From DATARH01 sp963773625 (GTDB taxonomy: Bacteria > Pseudomonadota > Alphaproteobacteria > ATCC43930 > CGMCC-115725): a stretch of 64,000 nucleotides of DNA. This document shows, piece by piece, positions 47,671 to 56,675 of the stretch. Where the stretch lies: assembly GCA_963773625.1 (NCBI GenBank), contig CAVZCJ010000010.1, positions 62,001-126,000 on the forward strand. Reading direction: 5' to 3'. Position 1 is the stretch's first letter, and each line of letters opens with the position of its first letter. Made by a program: the position numbers and the translations under genes. Below the pieces are notes generated by a model that searched no databases, was not told where the DNA came from, and saw only the letters and a list, made by a program, of their open reading frames with translations.

Positions 47671-48315
47671 TGAAATACGTCCTATTGGTCGGCGCGGGTT
47701 TTAGCTGCAATTGGGGTGGCTGGAACGCGACCGAGGTCAACGATTTCTTGCCGACCGTGCCGGCTCTCCGCGCTGATCGCCACGTCGCACAAATTCTCAC
47801 CCGTACGGCCGGCACGGGCGGCTTCGAGGAGGCGCTTGCCGAAATCGAGGATGATTACGACAGGTCGCCGACCCCGGAGAACCGCGCTCATCTGGATGTG
47901 CTCCAATCGGCGATCACCATGATGTTCTTGACGATGGAGACCGCCTTCAAGCAGCGGCCATCCTGGGATTTCTGCAACCTCACGCAGTTCAAGACCGCCC
48001 ATTTCTTGAGTGGGTTCGACGCGATCTTCTCGCTCAATCAAGACTTGCTTCCCGAGCGGCACTATCACGATCTCGACCTTGCGCTTAACCAGCCGAAGAA
48101 GTGGTACGGGTGGAGAAGACCGGGAATCCAGGTGTTTCCCGACCCCAGCCTGACAACCAATGAGCCGGACAAGGTCACGTGGACACCACGTCCGCCGCCA
48201 TTTGTGATCGAACCGAGCCACCAGCCTTACTTCAAGCTACACGGGGCATGGAATTGGCGGTCTGCGGATAAACGACAGATGCTCGTCATGGGCGGCAACA
48301 AGGCCGCGTCGATCA
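47670..48315 (+). pseudogene. SIR2-like domain protein, 3-prime truncated
   Basis: The start overlaps the recombinase stop. It reads LLVGAGFSCNWGGWNATEVN, the Rossmann opening of the SIR2_2-like family used in several phage-defence NADases, then GFDAIFSLNQDLLPERHYHD with the Asn-x-Asp pair, YFKLHGAWNW with the His, and LVMGGNKAASI. Recognisable similarity stops near 48315, where the antisense of the restriction gene begins; the frame runs on to 48773 as nonsense. About 215 residues remain, so the C-terminal part of the NAD-binding domain and any partner domain are gone. Confidence 0.75.
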
Positions 48316-49357
48316 ATAAACACTCTTCCTCAATGTCGAGCGCTTCCTGGAGAATGCCGGAGAAGACGCGAAGGCACACCGTTCGGTTGACCCGATACGG
48401 GAGTAAATTCCGATCCTCAGCGAACATGATAAAGAGGAGACGGTACAGTAGAATCAGACTTTGCGCTTTGCAGAGATCGAGATCAACTTCTGGTTTCAAC
48501 GAGTTCTCGGGAACCGACAGGAAGCCTTCGATGCAGATACGGAGCGCCTCGAACACCCGCTCTTTCAGGTCTTCGCCGACCCCGATGGAATACTCCGCGC
48601 TTCCTCGGATCGCGCGCCATATCAGTGACGCCGCTACGTTCTTAGTCGAGAACCCAATCGGGCTGAAAAACAGGAAGAAACGCCTGAGATCGTCGAATTC
48701 CTCGCCGTGCAAAGTCTGCTGCTCAACCCTCGCCAGTCCATTAAGCAATCGGGGCAGGTCAACTTCGAGATAGGTCTTGAAGCGCGGTTTCCGGGCATCG
48801 ACCTCGCGCGGGATCAATCGCCAAAGTCGTCCATTGGTCAGGATGCCGAAATCCAGCCAACTCCTGTCGAGATACCACTCGATCTGCTCCGGCGGATACC
48901 TTCGCTGGCTACCCTCTCGCGTCGGTCGATCAAGGCTTACGTGCCATGCCTTTGCGTCCGCGACCAGTGTCGCATGTTTCCAGAAATCAGGATGCAAATA
49001 CCCAGCGTCGAGCGCACTATCGAGAGCGCCATCATCGGCAAATAGGGCGTAATCGGGAGAGTTCCCTTGAAGGTGGGTTTGATATTTGAGCTTCCAACCG
49101 AGTAATTGCAGAACCGGCTGAATGAAGGCTTGTTCGAGACTTGCTTCATGACCGTATAGCTCAACGCGGTTTTTTTGAGCCGACCACAATTTCAGCAGGT
49201 TTGTCGCCAGTTCGTTGATCTCGCCCCGAACGGCGTGCCATTCCGGTTCCAGTGGGAGCCGATGCTCGAACCAATGGACTGCCAGAAGCTCACTGTTTCG
49301 TATCGCCGAAAACGACAACGAAAGCTGCTGGGGGCCGGCGGTTGGTGTTGAGCGCAT
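48227..49357 (-). pseudogene. Type IIG restriction-modification enzyme, N-terminal portion only
   Basis: ATG at 49357 opens a frame with LEQAFIQPVLQLLGWKLKYQ, SPDYALF, LVADAKAWHVSLDRP and RYPPEQIEWYLDRS, which is the nuclease-type N-terminal region of Eco57I-like fused restriction/methyltransferase enzymes; ExK-type residues may lie in ADAKAW. It continues to LILLYRLLFIMFAEDRNLLP (near 48430) and then loses similarity and runs into the antisense of the truncated SIR2 gene. The methyltransferase and specificity domains, normally another 800 or more residues, are absent. It therefore cannot be a working system. Confidence 0.7.
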
Positions 49358-49444
49358 GCGCCTACGGTCGCTGGCCATTGGTGGTTTTGGCGATGATAGG
49401 CCGTGGGCGCTGTCGGCCAAAGAGCGTTGGCCTGCGGGATTTCA

Positions 49445-49780
49445 TTAGCCGCCGGCCCCGGCCTTCTTGCGGTTTCGCCCGCCCATCTTCTGCCACAGCT
49501 TGTAGCGGTAATCGGCGGCACCGAATGAGATGTCCATCGCCTTCTTGACGGCGAACCGGGTCTGCCCGGTATCGAACATCCCGTAGACCATCTCGACTCC
49601 CGCGTCGGTCAAGGCACGGTTCGCCATCTTGTAGCGGGGATCATTGGGGTCGAACTTCGGCGGCTGGGGCTGCTGCACGAGTGCCCGTAGCCGTTCGCAA
49701 AAATTCGTCATTGCGGTCTGCATGGCGTCGATTGCGTCCAGCAGGGCTTCGGCATCATAGGTCTGCGATTGGCTGGACAT
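49445..49780 (-). CDS. Small unrecognised protein behind a strong promoter
   Basis: This 111-residue protein starts MSSQSQTYDAEALLDAIDAM (ATG at 49780; ATG at 49798 and 49789 are alternatives, with GGAGGAG before 49780). A coiled-coil-like helix is followed by PKFDPNDPRYKMANRALTDA and a basic tail GGRNRKKAGAGG. I do not recognise the family. It lies 87 bp upstream of the restriction gene on the same strand and may belong to that system. The frame is intact. Confidence 0.55.
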   Translation of the reverse strand: MSSQSQTYDAEALLDAIDAMQTAMTNFCERLRALVQQPQPPKFDPNDPRYKMANRALTDAGVEMVYGMFDTGQTRFAVKKAMDISFGAADYRYKLWQKMGGRNRKKAGAGG

Positions 49781-49796
49781 GGCGTCCATCTCCTCC

Positions 49797-49844
49797 ATAT
49801 GACTTGATGGAAGAGTTATATGACTAACCTATTTATCTAGTCAA
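49797..49844 (-). promoter_or_regulatory. Promoter with two ATATGACT direct repeats
   Basis: On the minus strand TTGACT (49844-49839) and TATAAC (49820-49815) are spaced by 18 bases, a good sigma-70 promoter. ATATGACT occurs on the plus strand at 49797-49804 and 49818-49825, 21 bp apart (two helix turns), one copy overlapping the -10 and one at the start region. This is the geometry of an operator. The 49858-50189 stretch to its right holds no convincing gene. Confidence 0.6.
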
Positions 49845-50189
49845 GCCCCATTCCGCGTTCTAACCGTCCCTGTCATCCGGCCCACGCTGGTAGCGCGGGT
49901 GGCCTTGCCGATATGGGTTTCCGGTCTACATCACCCAATGGAAACCAGCGCCGCAGCAGACCTCGACGAGTTTTTTGATCGGGTCGGTACAGGATGCGCC
50001 GGTCGCGTCTGGGTTTGAGCCCGTGTCCTCGTGCACTCCCACCAGTCGTGTGTTGAGCCGGGAGAACACGGAAAGTCGCGGGACGGTCAAGGGGGGTAGC
50101 GGAGAAATGTGAGCGGCTGAGCGTTTGTGATAGCATGCTTCGTATCGGTTAATTTGAACGAGCTTCCGAGGGGCCGATGGAACCGAAAC

Positions 50190-50420
50190 ATGACAGAAGA
50201 AACGCCGCAGGCGGGTCGCCGGATAAAGGACTTGCCACGCAATAATCAACTTCAAAACAAGATAGTCAAAGACGCTGCCCGAGAAGCCGGGCTAAATAAC
50301 GAACAAAGACGAAAATTAGGTAGGAGTATCGAGCACGACACCAGACATGAGCAGATTGATCACGACTTCCACACGATCCTTGAGAGGGCTGAAGAGATAA
50401 AAAAGGGCGGAGATGACTGA
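50190..50420 (+). CDS. Possible toxin C-terminal fragment
   Basis: This 76-residue frame (ATG 50190; a GTG at 50127 would lengthen it) has KIVKDAAREAGLNNEQRRKL and HEQIDHDFHTILERAEEIKK. The pattern resembles the short helical C-terminal domains of polymorphic toxins, which carry DAA-E-GL and late His/Glu residues; I cannot assign a family. It overlaps the next gene by eight bases, as toxin and immunity genes often do. An alternate start at about 50177 in another frame hints at a frame error. Confidence 0.4.
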   Translation: MTEETPQAGRRIKDLPRNNQLQNKIVKDAAREAGLNNEQRRKLGRSIEHDTRHEQIDHDFHTILERAEEIKKGGDD

Positions 50421-50946
50421 TAGCGCGACCAGGAGAACTATCCCCAATTCGGAAATGGCTCAGATTATCGAGCGATTTGCGAAGCACCTTGTCTGTTGGC
50501 ACGTCGGCCTAAGTTATGGGTCTGTGCTTTATTTCGACATGGGCGAACGCCTAATAGAGCAAATAAAACCCGGAGTGACAGGCCCCGTGGGCTCGTCGAG
50601 CCTCACCCTTGAAGGCTATCAGTGGACTATTTTGTACGAGCGGAAGAAAATCCTGGACTCTACAAAAGTCAGTCCCAACTAAATCGATCAGAAGTTTCAG
50701 GATTTCTTTAGCGGGAAGCGGCTGGAGTGGATAGAGTTTATCCACGACAAACATGAGCTATTGGTACGGTTTTCCGGCGGCGTGGTAATACTGTCGCCAT
50801 CAGTCCTGACTGGTGAATATGCTGACGACAATCTCTGTCTATTTTTGCTCCCAGACGGACGGGTTTTGGGATGCGATCCGCGATATGGATTTTTCGACGA
50901 CGGATCGAAATCGCTGCTGCATGAGAAGCATTACGCTGAGGCTTGA
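50413..50946 (+). pseudogene. Immunity-like gene interrupted by an in-frame TAA
   Basis: The frame MTDSATRRTIPNSEMAQIIE, GLSYGSVLYFDMGERLIEQI, then KKILDSTKVSPN is stopped by TAA at 50680-50682. It continues in the same frame with KFQDFFSGKRLEWIEFIHDK and LLPDGRVLGCDPRYGFFDDG to a stop at 50946. Both halves look protein-like and form one 177-codon gene. The overlap with the upstream toxin-like frame suggests an immunity gene; no family is recognised. Confidence 0.5.
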
Positions 50947-51200
50947 CCTCGTTCGCCGCCATCAGCGTCGCGCCCGCTGCTACTCCTCCGACTGAGTAAT
51001 TTCCGAATCTTATGTGATCGATCTGCGGATTTATGCGGATGCCCCGAAACAGGGTGCGGCCGGGAGATCACGAGCCGACATGAGCGTGACGATCCTGTCC
51101 CGGTATCCGCGTCGTCCCGATGAGGCAGGCATGACTCGCGTCCCCTACTGCGCAGCCTGTCATCCCGCCACGCCGCCCACGCTGACTTCGGCCGGGGCGA

Positions 51201-51969
51201 CTACGGAGTCATCGGATCAATCAGATCGAGATGCGCCAAGTTAGGTCGGCGTATTAGGTTCTGTTCCAGCGGAGCGTAGAACCGCTCACAACCGGCTCCT
51301 TTCCGCAATCTGCGCATAATGGAAAAGGCACAGGCGTCGGCAATTTGGAGCGGGCTAAAGTCGAAATTTTCCTGCGAAATGAGCAGTATCGATGATGCGG
51401 GTGAGCGGCAGGAATTCGCGCGCATCGTCGTCCAAAATCGAAAAATCGGGATTCCGATTGAAGTTCGTGATGCTTCTTACTCCGACCCGCGCCTCATTGT
51501 TGTCCTCGGCGATCAGCAGCGCGACCTCATCTGCCACCGTGTTAGTCAACATCCACCTCTGAATGGTCATTGCGCATAGATTGAACGCGACCGCTTGCGC
51601 ATTTACCGCGAGTGCCGTGGTGGTTTTTATGTGCGCGGAGAGACGTTGCTGAAATTCGGCCTTGCGGACAAAACCGCACACAACCGGAAGGTCAAATCGA
51701 CGTGGAATGTCCACGAGTTGGTCGAGGATTTCCCATCGCGCATCTTTAGACCATTCGTCACGCTTAAATCTCTTGGTGCCCGAGTAGATTTCGGTCGCGT
51801 GAAATATGAAACCGTCTCGCATGCTCTCTGGGATGAATTTGTCCCGAAGTGCATAGAGATATTGCTCTATCTGTTTCCATTGCCCATCGGCGGTAATGAT
51901 GACCCCCGCCACGACGAGATAGGGCTCGCCGCTCGATATTCCGGACTTATCGAGATAGACCATCCGCAT
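51201..51969 (-). CDS. DUF3800 protein (frameshifted)
   Basis: It starts with MVYLDKSGISSGEPYLVVAG, the DUF3800 opening, in which the usual D-E-S/A-G acidic pair is D-K-S-G here. Middle part: FHATEIYSGTKRFKRDEW and EVALLIAEDNNEA. A frame change near 51365 leads to SPLQIADACAFSIMRRLRKG and a C-terminal LIDPMTP. DUF3800 has an RNase-H-like fold and is often found beside mobile elements and defence genes. It ends a minus-strand run of three genes (53215 to 51201). Repaired length is about 255 residues. The Lys in the acidic motif may mean loss of activity. Confidence 0.7.
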
Positions 51970-51989
51970 CGCGGTAGCGCCTCACCGAT

Positions 51990-52880
51990 TTATCGGAAAA
52001 AGAACAAGCGTCGCCAGTGCGGCGGCATGCCATTGAACGAGACGCGCTGCGGAGGCTGAGCCGAAGGGTCTTCGGGAAAAATCCGCCAATCCTTGCCCCG
52101 GAACGCATCGAAACGGTGATTAGGGTTTGAATGCTCTTGGTAGGCGATGATCTCAGCCGTCGTATCACCGTGCCATTCTTTCTCGTGCACCACACTGGCA
52201 GTGTAATACTTGATCGAGACGATCTTCGGAGCTTGTCGAAAGTAGTCATTCGCCAAGTCGGCCATCGAGAAGGCGAATTGTTCATCGTCAAGCCAGAACC
52301 GAGGAATTTTCACGAAGATGATGCCGGGTCTGCCGGAAGGCATTTGATCCCGCGCTTTCCGAAACGACCGGTGTATCGTCTCTAAGGTGATCTCGGTCTC
52401 CTCCAGCTTGCACTTTGTCTCGGCGCAGACGGTCACGCCGTCGTCGTAGGTGACCTCCAGATCGTAATCTTCCTTCTTGATGCTGACCGGCGTCCGGAAA
52501 GCGAACGAGGCGCTGCTCTTCGTATAGAGCAGGCGCGAGATTTCCAGTTCTGCGTAGGTCGATTTAATCTTATCCCGGTCATACATCTGGCTGGCGCACG
52601 CTTCAAAATTTGGCATCTCCTGAAGAAATTCCAGATCATCTCGGCCAGAAGCACGATCCTGATCTTGTGGGTCTCCTGCTCAAGCGGCGTATTGGCGTCC
52701 GTGACGTTTTTCAAGAACCCGGTTCGGGCGTGGAAGATGTTTTGGTCGCGCCAATCCACGCCGAAGACCTTGGTCAACGCGGCCATGCCGAGCTTGTACG
52801 CACGATCAGTCGGCGACTTGGGTCGACGAATTATCAGGCTGTCCGTGAGCCGAAGCTCGGCCTCGGACAGCCGGGTTCAC
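51990..52880 (-). CDS. PD-(D/E)XK-like nuclease candidate (frameshifted)
   Basis: The last 208 residues form one clean frame with RTPVSIKKEDYDLEV and GVTVCAETKC, giving a D-x-E then E-x-K pattern as in PD-(D/E)XK nucleases, followed by GRPGIIFVKIPRFW. The N-terminal part lies in another frame: LIIRRPKSPTDRAYKLGMAA and LEQETHKIRIVLLAEMIWNF; the join is near 52612. The start is uncertain: a TGA sits at 52877 and GTG at 52880 is one base out of frame. The first gene upstream ends 11 bp before. I do not recognise the family as a whole. Confidence 0.5.
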
Positions 52881-52891
52881 CGTTCGCGTGG

Positions 52892-53215
52892 TCACGGAGG
52901 TGCCAGCTTGAGCCCCACAAAGTCGCCGCGCGTGATAACGATCAGCTTGTCGTTGCCGCTCTTGATACCGAGGCTGTCGGTGTAATCCGTGTACCAGCCT
53001 GCGTCGTACTTGGCCTGGATGACGCTGGCGACCAGTCCGAGGTTCTTCTCGACAATGGCGAATCGGTTGTGCCGATACTCCTCGCCGGTAAGCCCATCAT
53101 CAATGGCCTCGCGTGCGACCTGCGCGACGGCACGAACCTTGCCTTCGTCAGCGATTACCTTGACGAATTCGAGATCGGGCTGGGGCAGCGGCAACCGGAA
53201 ATTCGAGAGCGACAT
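52892..53215 (-). CDS. Unrecognised 107-residue protein
   Basis: It starts MSLSNFRLPLPQPDLEFVKV and continues IADEGKVRAVAQVAREAIDD and YTDYTDSLGIKSGNDKLIVI, ending VGLKLAPP. It is mixed alpha/beta without signal or membrane segment. It heads the run with the nuclease-like gene and DUF3800, with 11 bp to the next start. The frame is intact. It may be a partner or specificity protein of that cassette, which is inference only. Confidence 0.5.
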   Translation of the reverse strand: MSLSNFRLPLPQPDLEFVKVIADEGKVRAVAQVAREAIDDGLTGEEYRHNRFAIVEKNLGLVASVIQAKYDAGWYTDYTDSLGIKSGNDKLIVITRGDFVGLKLAPP

Positions 53216-53351
53216 AGGGGACAACCAGACTGCACGAGGGGGTTGCAGTCATTATACCACGCAGATGATCTCGTTCGCCGCCATCAGGACAGCCGTTCCC
53301 CGCCATAGCCATCCGACCCCTCCTCGCGGAATGGCCGGCGATGATTTGACC

Positions 53352-53463
53352 TCAGGGGGTAATCTGCGGGTATGGTTGGGGGTAAAATGCCCGAATGGGA
53401 TGCTCGGAAATCCGCAGAAAACCTCGAACTCGAGGAATCGCCTTGGCCGGGTCAAGCCCGGCC
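53352..53463 (+). repeat. Inner imperfect copy of the island end repeat
   Basis: GGGGGTAAAATGCCCG, then AATCCGCAGAAAACC, GAGGAATCGCCTT and GGCCGGGTCAAGCCCGGCC follow in the same order and spacing as the right end (56676-56784). It is a diverged direct repeat and may mark where a second unit joined the island. Confidence 0.55.
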
Positions 53464-53483
53464 CAAAGAAGGTCGTAGACACG

Positions 53484-53672
53484 ATGGGATGGAAATCACA
53501 AGACCTCTACACGGATTTGCCCGGCCTGCGCGAGAGCGAGACCGGTATTGCCGATACGTTCGAGGCCGAGTTTCCGGTCATCACAGGTCGAACCGTATAA
53601 AGTTTGTCGGACGGCGAGGTACCCGACCGGATTGCCCTCATTGACAGGTTCGAGACCGGGACGGTCGTCTGA
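53484..53672 (+). pseudogene. Short degenerate paralogue of the 55948-56619 nuclease-like gene
   Basis: The frame reads ADTFEAEFPVITGRTV, an in-frame TAA at 53598-53600, then SLSDGEVPDRIALIDRFETG and TVV before TGA. This matches AEAFESDFPKVTGRSV and PPDVIALIDGVETG of the complete gene in order and spacing. Only the core is left. It begins just after the inner end-repeat copy. From 53673 to 53958 I see only AT-rich sequence without a gene. Confidence 0.6.
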
Positions 53673-53958
53673 TCCTGCATCGGCCCAGCTACTTTGCACA
53701 TCCCCTCTAAATCAAGTGGGAACTTGAGCCTTCCATTCGACGTGAAAGCGCTCGCAATACTCCGTAATGTGCTCTGATCTCCATCGCAATTAAGTATTTC
53801 ATAAATTTTCATTATCATGTCCGAATATATCGTATTTAGACGTTAGCCGGTTTCTCGGAACTTTTGCGCCTCAATTCACTCGATACAAACAGAGGCCGTT
53901 CGGCCAATTTTGTAACCGGGATCAGTGATCTTCCGGTATCCGCGAAAGTTAGGCCAAC

Positions 53959-54814
53959 TCACAAATCCTCGAACCAAACTGGCTCGACGGTCATTTTCTC
54001 TACCATCTCGGTTTTTACCCCGAGCTTGAGTTGCTTTAACAGATCACAGAGTTGATCTCCGTCGATAAGGTCTATCGCGGGCGCACCGTCGCGGGTTGCC
54101 TCCCGCTTGGCATCCGGCGTGAAGGTACCAGTGGTGATGAGCAGCCCTTTATCGCTGCGGCCTACCATTGCCCCGCGAAAATCTCGTATGGCACCGGCCC
54201 CGACACTCGACTGATACCGCTTGCACTGAAACGAAACCTGAAAAGAGGAGAAGGTTTACACGCAGAACCCCGAGGCCATCTATGCCGCCATCCCCACTTC
54301 GACCGGTCACTTCAACTTTGATGAAATCCGGCTTCACGCAGTAGCCGTTGCGCCAACCTCTCGAACGCATCGGGTCGCAGACTGCGCAATACATCGAGGA
54401 GTTCGTCCTTCCAAAAACGATCACCGACCTCTAATTCGTCGGCGTTGCCATTGTCTTCTGGTGTTGCGCTTTCTCTCTGCGTCGGGCCTCTGAGACTTGT
54501 TTTCGGACTCGCGCTGGTATGAGTTTCACGTCATCTTCGGTAAGGTTCTCCCCTTCTTTCAGGATCGACCAGACCCCCCGGCTGCTATTGTCGATTGCTC
54601 CTACTTTCTTCAGGTAGGTCTTTGCCCAAGCGAGATTGTAATTGAGTTTAGTCTGCCGGTGGTCGGTATGCTGGACGGCCTGAACATCGGGAGGTACCTG
54701 CTCTAACTCTATGATCTTGGCGAGGAGTTCCTCGTTGGTGCCTGATCCACCCATGGCCTGCAACGCCCGCAGGGTCGGCCACATCAGTTCATCGAAAGTC
54801 GGCACAGAGGGCAT
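53959..54814 (-). CDS. mrr: Mrr-type restriction endonuclease (frameshifted)
   Basis: The N-terminal Mrr_N winged-helix part reads MPSVPTFDELMWPTLRALQA and TKLNYNLAWAKTYLKKVGAI, then a TAA is met because of a frame change near 54465. The catalytic part follows in other frames: AFERLAQRLLREAGF, VEVTGRSGDGGIDG with the Asp, FQCKRY with the Gln-x-Lys, and KGLLITTGTFTPDAKREAT. Further one-base changes lie near 54335 and 54250. Repaired length is about 285 residues, as in Mrr, a type IV enzyme cutting methylated DNA. All catalytic residues remain, so if the shifts are sequence error the enzyme could work. Confidence 0.8.
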
Positions 54815-55012
54815 GGTTGAAAACCGTATCGCCCGATTTCGAGGCCAGTAGCGTAACCGATCAGGTTGTGAACGCGGAAGTCATGTCCAGCGCCTAGGTG
54901 CGGCATGACCCCATCTGCCATCAGGAGCCCCGACCGGGAACACGGCAAAGACTATCTGTGCGCCAAGGCCCGTGGCTGGTGGGATGGCGCTCAGAGTGCC
55001 ACAATGCGGGGT

Positions 55013-55183
55013 ATGGAAAAGACGACACTTGAGAAGCTCGCGCGGCTATCCGGCAAGGCGACGTCGAAGGGGCTCGATTCCCTCGCGCGACACGGCTTTG
55101 ATCTCCGCGCGAAGCTATCGGCCCCGATCAGCCGAGTTCCACGGCGGGCTCCTCCGCCCCAGAAGCCAAAATCGGACGCCTGA
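55013..55183 (+). CDS. Small basic unrecognised protein before the phosphatase gene
   Basis: From ATG 55013 the 56-residue frame reads MEKTTLEKLARLSGKATSKG and LARHGFDLRAKLSAPISRVP with a Pro/Lys tail; ATG at 54905 would give 92 residues. Its TGA overlaps the ATG of the phosphatase gene (TGATG), suggesting coupling. No family is recognised. Confidence 0.35.
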   Translation: MEKTTLEKLARLSGKATSKGLDSLARHGFDLRAKLSAPISRVPRRAPPPQKPKSDA

Positions 55184-55617
55184 TGCCCGATCCCGAAACC
55201 ATTTACAACTGGCGGCGGCTCGACGACCGCATCACCACGTCCGGTCAGCCGACCGAGCCGCAACTCTCCGACATCCAGGCGCTTGGCGTCGCGCACGTTG
55301 TCAACCTCGCCCTCCATACCCACGAGAAGGCGCTGCCGGACGAGGCCGGGAGCGTCCGCAGTCTCGGGATGACGTACACCCATATTCCGGTCGATTTTCA
55401 GAACCCGACCCAGGAGGACTTCGAGCAGTTCTGCGCCGTGATGGAGCAGTTCAAGGATGCTCCGATCCACGTGCACTGCATCGCCAACTACCGGGTCTCC
55501 GCCTTCTTCTACAGGTATCGCCGGGATGTGCTTGGGTGGGATGATGCCACGGCGCGCCGTGAGATGGATGCGATCTGGAAACCCGAGGGGGTCTGGGCCG
55601 ACTTTATTCGACGCTAA
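55183..55617 (+). CDS. Protein tyrosine phosphatase-like protein (DUF442/DSP type)
   Basis: This 144-residue protein contains the phosphatase P-loop IHVHCIANYRVSAFF, with Cys and Arg in HCx5R, and the general-acid region YTHIPVDFQNPTQEDFE. The opening YNWRRLDDRITTSGQPTEPQ is typical of the small bacterial dual-specificity-like family. It should remove phosphate from tyrosine or another phosphoester; the target is unknown. The frame is intact, in contrast with most island genes. Confidence 0.8.
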   Translation: MPDPETIYNWRRLDDRITTSGQPTEPQLSDIQALGVAHVVNLALHTHEKALPDEAGSVRSLGMTYTHIPVDFQNPTQEDFEQFCAVMEQFKDAPIHVHCIANYRVSAFFYRYRRDVLGWDDATARREMDAIWKPEGVWADFIRR

Positions 55618-55654
55618 CCGGCAGCGGCGTTGCCTTGGATGATCAACCGATATC

Positions 55655-55907
55655 TTACTTGCGCCGCCGGCCCGTCATATACGCGACAGCACTGTCGATC
55701 TTCTTATCGTATCCCGGAAACCGCGCCTTTGCCTCGGCCGGCGACAGTGTCTCCACCTTGCCCTTCACGCCTCCGAGATGCGCATAGTAGTTGGGCGAAC
55801 TTGTCGTACGTCAGGGTGCCATCGCTATTGGCCTCTAACGTCTCTTCCATGCCGCCGCCGCTACCCTCGTAATGCAAGACGATCTCGGGGTCGGTGAACC
55901 GTCGCAT
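55655..55907 (-). CDS. Small unrecognised protein (frameshifted)
   Basis: MRRFTDPEIVLHYEGSGGGM and LEANSDGTLTYDKFAQ are followed, after a frame change near 55792, by LGGVKGKVETLSPAEAKARF and IDSAVAYMTGRRRK. Repaired length is about 83 residues. The composition is protein-like throughout. The gene is unrecognised; it lies 40 bp downstream of the nuclease-like gene on the same strand and may be its partner. Confidence 0.45.
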
Positions 55908-55947
55908 TCTCTTACCTCGCCCATATCACCCGATGCGGCGCGCTATC

Positions 55948-56619
55948 CTAGTAGCCAGCATACAAATGCCAATACGGTTGCCGCCGCTTTCTCTCGCGTT
56001 GCCAGAAGCGAGCCTGATCGGCTGGAGCAAAGCAGTAGAAATCAGCCGGGGCGCGGGGATCGCGGCGGGACGTGTACTTCATAGTGTCGTCCATCAGCCA
56101 AATCTCGGAGAAGCCGAACCCGGCGAAGCCGGACGGGTCATACATGTCGGCGACTTCCTCCCACACATCCCATAGGCCGGGATAGGTCGCCATCGCCTCG
56201 TACATGGCTTCCATAGTCAGGTTTGCGTGCGCCTCGGTGCTGATGGCAGGCCAAGTGAGATGGCCCAACAGGATCATTGGACGAGTACCAAACAGCCCAC
56301 GCCGGGCATAACTCTCGTGCTTCTGCGTCGCCAATCGGTGCATTCCAAGCACGATGTCTTCGGCGGTCTCGGCCATAATCGCAGTCAGTTCGACGCCGGT
56401 CTCTACGCCGTCGATGAGGGCGATCACATCGGGTGGATCGGCTCCGCCGATAACTTCGACCGAGCGGCCGGTCACCTTCGGAAAATCGCTCTCGAACGCC
56501 TCGGCAGTCATGTCCTCGCACATGCGCTTGCCGATCACGTAATCGTCGCTGCTCATGCGCGTGATATGGGGGGCGAACCCCCATTGCCAATCGCAATCCG
56601 CGCCCAAAAAAATCGCCAA
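55948..56619 (-). CDS. Nuclease-like protein of unknown family
   Basis: This protein of up to 223 residues (ATG at 56556, MSSDDYVIGKRMCEDM, is a likely alternative start) has AEAFESDFPKVTGRSV, PPDVIALIDG and TGVELTAI. The PPD-x-x-dG-x-x-x-g-x-E-x-T pattern recalls PD-(D/E)XK-fold proteins of unknown function, but the Lys is Thr here, so catalysis is uncertain. A Trp-rich tail ends QPYWHLYAGY. The frame is intact. A broken paralogue lies at 53484-53672. Confidence 0.5.
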   Translation of the reverse strand: MAIFLGADCDWQWGFAPHITRMSSDDYVIGKRMCEDMTAEAFESDFPKVTGRSVEVIGGADPPDVIALIDGVETGVELTAIMAETAEDIVLGMHRLATQKHESYARRGLFGTRPMILLGHLTWPAISTEAHANLTMEAMYEAMATYPGLWDVWEEVADMYDPSGFAGFGFSEIWLMDDTMKYTSRRDPRAPADFYCFAPADQARFWQRERKRRQPYWHLYAGY

Positions 56620-56675
56620 GTCGGTGCCCGCTAACGGCGACCGGCTTCCCGCTTGAGAAAATCGATTTGCCGAGG

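Noticed and set aside
49873..50255. Two minus-strand frames of 87 and 109 codons
   Set aside because: Neither has a ribosome site or recognisable protein character; they overlap each other and the start of the toxin-like gene.
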